From an uncultured Lachnospiraceae bacterium (lineage in GTDB: Bacteria; Bacillota; Clostridia; Lachnospirales; Lachnospiraceae), in the NCBI GenBank assembly GCA_947593735.1, contig CANQDT010000018.1, positions 1 to 47,042 of the forward strand: 47,042 nt of DNA, given 5' to 3'. The notes beneath the pieces were generated by a model, which saw only the letters and a list, made by a program, of their open reading frames with translations, made no database searches and was not told where the DNA came from. Positions 45,003 through 47,042 of the stretch are shown here, one piece after another. Within the stretch, counting starts at the first letter, position 1. Each line of letters opens with the position of its first letter. The position numbers and the translations under genes were made by a program.

Positions 45003-45011
45003 ATTATAGCA
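45003..45011 (-). promoter_or_regulatory. Extended -10 promoter of the sulfotransferase gene
   Basis: TGCTATAAT: TG at 45010-45011 and perfect TATAAT at 45003-45008, with no good -35. The TGTGA/TCACA repeats lie just upstream. Confidence 0.6.
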
Positions 45012-45026
45012 TTCGCCCGCCCGGTC

Positions 45027-45057
45027 AAATGTGAACTCTCACATTCTTTTCACATTT
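45027..45057. promoter_or_regulatory. TGTGA/TCACA repeat cluster between divergent genes
   Basis: AATGTGA (45028-45034) and TCACATT (45039-45045) form a perfect palindrome with a 4-base centre. A third arm, TTCACATTT (45049-45057), is a perfect inverse of AAATGTGAA (45027-45035). It lies about 20-50 bases upstream of the sulfotransferase -10 box, an operator-like place. Confidence 0.45.
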
Positions 45058-45144
45058 TCGCTCTTTCGCGGATCTTTCCGGGCGGCGGCGCGGGAAGGGA
45101 GCCGGTATCATAGACTAATAAAAAAAGAAAGGATTGGATGCTAT

Positions 45145-45993
45145 GTGAATCAGAGATCAAAAAGACGTTATACAGGGAAAGGGATCGGCGTCGCCGTCCT
45201 CGATACGGGATGCTTCCCGCACAGGGACATCCGCCATATCGACGCTTTCCATGATTTTATCCGAAACCGCTCCGAGCCATATGACGACAGCGGCCACGGT
45301 ACTCATATATGCGGCTTGATCGCCGCCACGACGGTCGGTATGGCGCCCGACTGCCATCTGATCGTCGGAAAGGTGCTGGATCAATACGGGAACGGCAAGA
45401 TCCCGCATGTACTAAACGCGCTGGAATGGGTCCGCGCCAACCGTTCCGCTTACAATATCCGGATCCTGAATATTTCTGTCGGCACGCCGGCTACCCGGCC
45501 GGAGGATGAAAATTCTCCCCTCGTCCAAAAAGTAAACGAACTCTGGAACGATGGGATCGTGGTCGTCGTCGCCGCGGGGAACAACGGTCCGAGAGGCATG
45601 AGCGTGACGATTCCCGGCATCAGCCGGAAGGTCATTACCGTCGGATCCTACAGCCCCGCCGACGCCCACGGTCCCGGCGGTTCCCCTTACCGTATGAAAG
45701 AAGGGTTCTCCGGCTGCGGCCCCACCGTTTCCTGCATTATGAAGCCGGATCTGGTCGCTCCCGGCAGCAATATTTACTCCTGTTCCAATTCTCCCTCCGG
45801 CTATACGTACAAAAGCGGAACCTCCATGTCCACGCCGATCGTGAGCGGCGCGATCGCGCTTCTTCTCGAAAAAAATCCCTCTCTGAAAAACTGGGAAGTC
45901 AAACTCCGCCTGCACGATACGTGCCGGGATCTCGGCCTGCCGCGCAACCAGCAGGGCTGGGGGATGTTGAACGTCCCTGCCCTGCTCTCCTGA
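45145..45993 (+). CDS. Subtilisin-like serine protease (S8), no signal peptide
   Basis: The peptidase S8 triad is complete: D20 in VAVLDTG, H51 in GHGTHICGL and S227 in SGTSMSTP, with oxyanion residue N146 in AAGNNGP. At 282 residues it is the bare catalytic domain, without prodomain or secretion signal, like intracellular AprX/Isp-type enzymes. I choose the GTG at 45145: AAAGGA lies 11 bases upstream, and two nearby ATGs are out of frame or stop at once. The frame is open 38 codons further but crosses the regulatory repeats. Its target is unknown. It is monocistronic. Confidence 0.9.
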   Translation: MNQRSKRRYTGKGIGVAVLDTGCFPHRDIRHIDAFHDFIRNRSEPYDDSGHGTHICGLIAATTVGMAPDCHLIVGKVLDQYGNGKIPHVLNALEWVRANRSAYNIRILNISVGTPATRPEDENSPLVQKVNELWNDGIVVVVAAGNNGPRGMSVTIPGISRKVITVGSYSPADAHGPGGSPYRMKEGFSGCGPTVSCIMKPDLVAPGSNIYSCSNSPSGYTYKSGTSMSTPIVSGAIALLLEKNPSLKNWEVKLRLHDTCRDLGLPRNQQGWGMLNVPALLS

Positions 45994-46002
45994 TTATAGC
46001 CG

Positions 46003-46045
46003 AAAAAGGCTCCACCTCAGATTCAATCTGTTGGGGAGCCTTTTT
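46003..46045 (+). terminator. Terminator of the protease gene
   Basis: An 11-bp stem (46003-46013 with 46035-46045) ends in TTTTT and contains an inner CAGAT/ATCTG hairpin. The A-tract on the left could also serve the leftward Fic gene. Confidence 0.92.
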
Positions 46046-46117
46046 GATATCCTCTTTTCCTTAAATGCAATCATAATGATCCGGCACAAATTCCAAAATA
46101 ACGTCCCTATCACAGAC

Positions 46118-47026
46118 TTATAGAGCATTATATGCCGATAATCGTTCTTCTACATATTCCGCTACCATTTCCACCATTGCACTCGCGTCGCTGTCTCTGT
46201 AATAGCTGTCAAACGCATCATAATATCGCTTCCGATCCGCGAACTTCACGTTGACAGGCGGGTATCCATTTTGCATCAGGAACAGATTTAGAATGAGCCG
46301 TCCTGTGCGACCGTTGCCGTCAACAAACGGGTGAACGCCCTCAAACTTTAGGTGGAACAGCGCCGCTTTCTCAATCGGGTGCCGTTTACTGGTCTCAAAT
46401 TCTTTGACCAGCTTTTCCATCAATTCAGGAACTATGATCGGATCCGGCGGCGTATGATAAGCCCCCATGATCCGCACAGGGATCCGGCGATAGATACCGC
46501 GATCCTCCGGTCTGTCCATGAGCACCAGAGTGTGGATCTGTTTCATGATAGACTCTGAGAAGGGAACTTTATCCCGCACCATTCCCTGCACATACAAGAA
46601 AGCATCCTTATGACCGACCGCTTCCAGGTGATCTTTGAGGGGCTTTTTGTCTATTGTAAGACCTTCCAGTACAAGGGCAGTTTCCTGCAACGTCAGGGTA
46701 TTGCCCTCAATAGCATTGGAATCATAGGTGTATTCCACAAGAAATTCATCTTGCAGCCGTTTGAGTTCTCCGTCAGTCAAAGGGCGACGCTTATCTAATT
46801 GTTCCTTTAAGGCGTCAATACGAGAGAAAAGGGCAAGATATTGTTCCGGAACTTCTTTATGCCGCAGTCTGCGACCGTCAACCGGTTTTACCGCATCCGC
46901 AGGAATAAGATAGGACCGCCCATTTTTAATAACACCCTCGATTTTTCCCTGCTGACACAAAATGCGGACGCGGCGATCAGAAATTCCCCACAATTGTGCT
47001 GCTTGTGCCACTTTCATATATTCCAA
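46118..47026 (-). CDS. Fic-domain protein with N-terminal helix-turn-helix
   Basis: Fic enzymes usually transfer AMP to a hydroxyl side chain of a target protein. The catalytic motif HPFVDGNGRTGR (H232-R243) is intact. Residues 103-109, SNAIEGN, match the autoinhibitory (S/T)xxxE(G/N) motif placed before the Fic core, as in class II enzymes. Residues 4-47 resemble a MerR/excisionase-type DNA-binding helix (AAQLWGISDRRVRILC). It may regulate its own expression. The start used is TTG at 47026 (MEYMKV); an ATG at 47017 is the alternative, and the frame remains open to the window edge. Codon use is more AT-rich than in the neighbours. Confidence 0.9.
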   Translation of the reverse strand: MEYMKVAQAAQLWGISDRRVRILCQQGKIEGVIKNGRSYLIPADAVKPVDGRRLRHKEVPEQYLALFSRIDALKEQLDKRRPLTDGELKRLQDEFLVEYTYDSNAIEGNTLTLQETALVLEGLTIDKKPLKDHLEAVGHKDAFLYVQGMVRDKVPFSESIMKQIHTLVLMDRPEDRGIYRRIPVRIMGAYHTPPDPIIVPELMEKLVKEFETSKRHPIEKAALFHLKFEGVHPFVDGNGRTGRLILNLFLMQNGYPPVNVKFADRKRYYDAFDSYYRDSDASAMVEMVAEYVEERLSAYNAL

Positions 47027-47042
47027 GATATCACCGCCTATT

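Noticed and set aside
45109-45117. CATAGACTA as a sigma-K promoter of the protease gene
   Set aside because: Matches CATA-N3-TA, but no AC or ATA -35 element lies at the right distance, so I do not annotate it as a promoter.
1-47042. CRISPR arrays, insertion sequences, tRNA or rRNA genes
   Set aside because: No spaced direct repeats, transposase motifs, terminal inverted repeats or RNA gene signatures were seen on either strand.

Overview
The window looks like a chromosomal segment of an endospore-forming member of the Firmicutes, most likely Lachnospiraceae (Clostridium cluster XIVa). The reasons are a clear spoIVA, a HisZ-dependent short HisG, Rex, a CBS/DRTGG-type manganese pyrophosphatase, strong AGGAGG ribosome binding sites, sigma-A promoters with 17-bp spacers, and GC content a little above 50% by eye. 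The species assignment is inference. I count 43 protein genes. Four read rightward (aroF, an L-fucose isomerase-like gene, the pyrophosphatase and a subtilisin-like protease); all others read leftward. I see no rRNA, tRNA, CRISPR array or insertion sequence.

Layout, left to right. 1-4.5 kb: a his operon (hisZ-hisG-hisD-hisB, leftward) with a recognisable promoter and palindrome, preceded by recU, an RluA-type pseudouridine synthase and a small membrane protein. 6-10.3 kb: spoIVA-rnhA-small alarmone synthetase-rRNA methyltransferase, probably led by a sigma-E promoter. 10.5-17.6 kb: a tightly packed housekeeping run ylqF-rnhB-yraN-pgeF-DUF512 radical SAM-der-plsY-gpsA, with start/stop overlaps at most junctions. 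17.7-19.4 kb: rimM-trmD-rplS with a strong terminator; rpsP is absent from its usual place. 19.5 kb: divergent rimM and aroF promoters whose -10 boxes overlap.

20.7-23.8 kb: a 1028-residue protein joining a Cas4-like nuclease domain, an Fe-S XPD/DinG-type helicase and a full-length AlkD-like DNA glycosylase domain. This is the most unusual item in the window. It is convergent with aroF across a shared terminator. 24-27.4 kb: the fucose isomerase-like gene and the CBS-pyrophosphatase, each with its own promoter. 27.4-31.1 kb: dapA-dapB-nadE. 31.2-36.9 kb: a two-OB-fold SSB-like protein, typA, xylB, a YugP-type zinc protease and a YebC-family regulator. 36.9-41.7 kb: a CorC-like CBS protein, an orphan MazF/NdoA, alr, nnr and rex. 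41.8-43.7 kb: an ABC-F ATPase.

The right end (43.7-47 kb) is more accessory. It holds a PAPS-type sulfotransferase divergent from a leaderless subtilisin-like protease, with TGTGA/TCACA repeats between them, and a HTH-Fic protein in locally more AT-rich DNA running to the window edge.

Functionally the window is mostly core metabolism (histidine, lysine/diaminopimelate, DAHP, NAD, phospholipid), RNA and ribosome maturation, and DNA repair. Several promoters are packed inside the ends or terminators of upstream genes, which implies compact, individually regulated transcription units.
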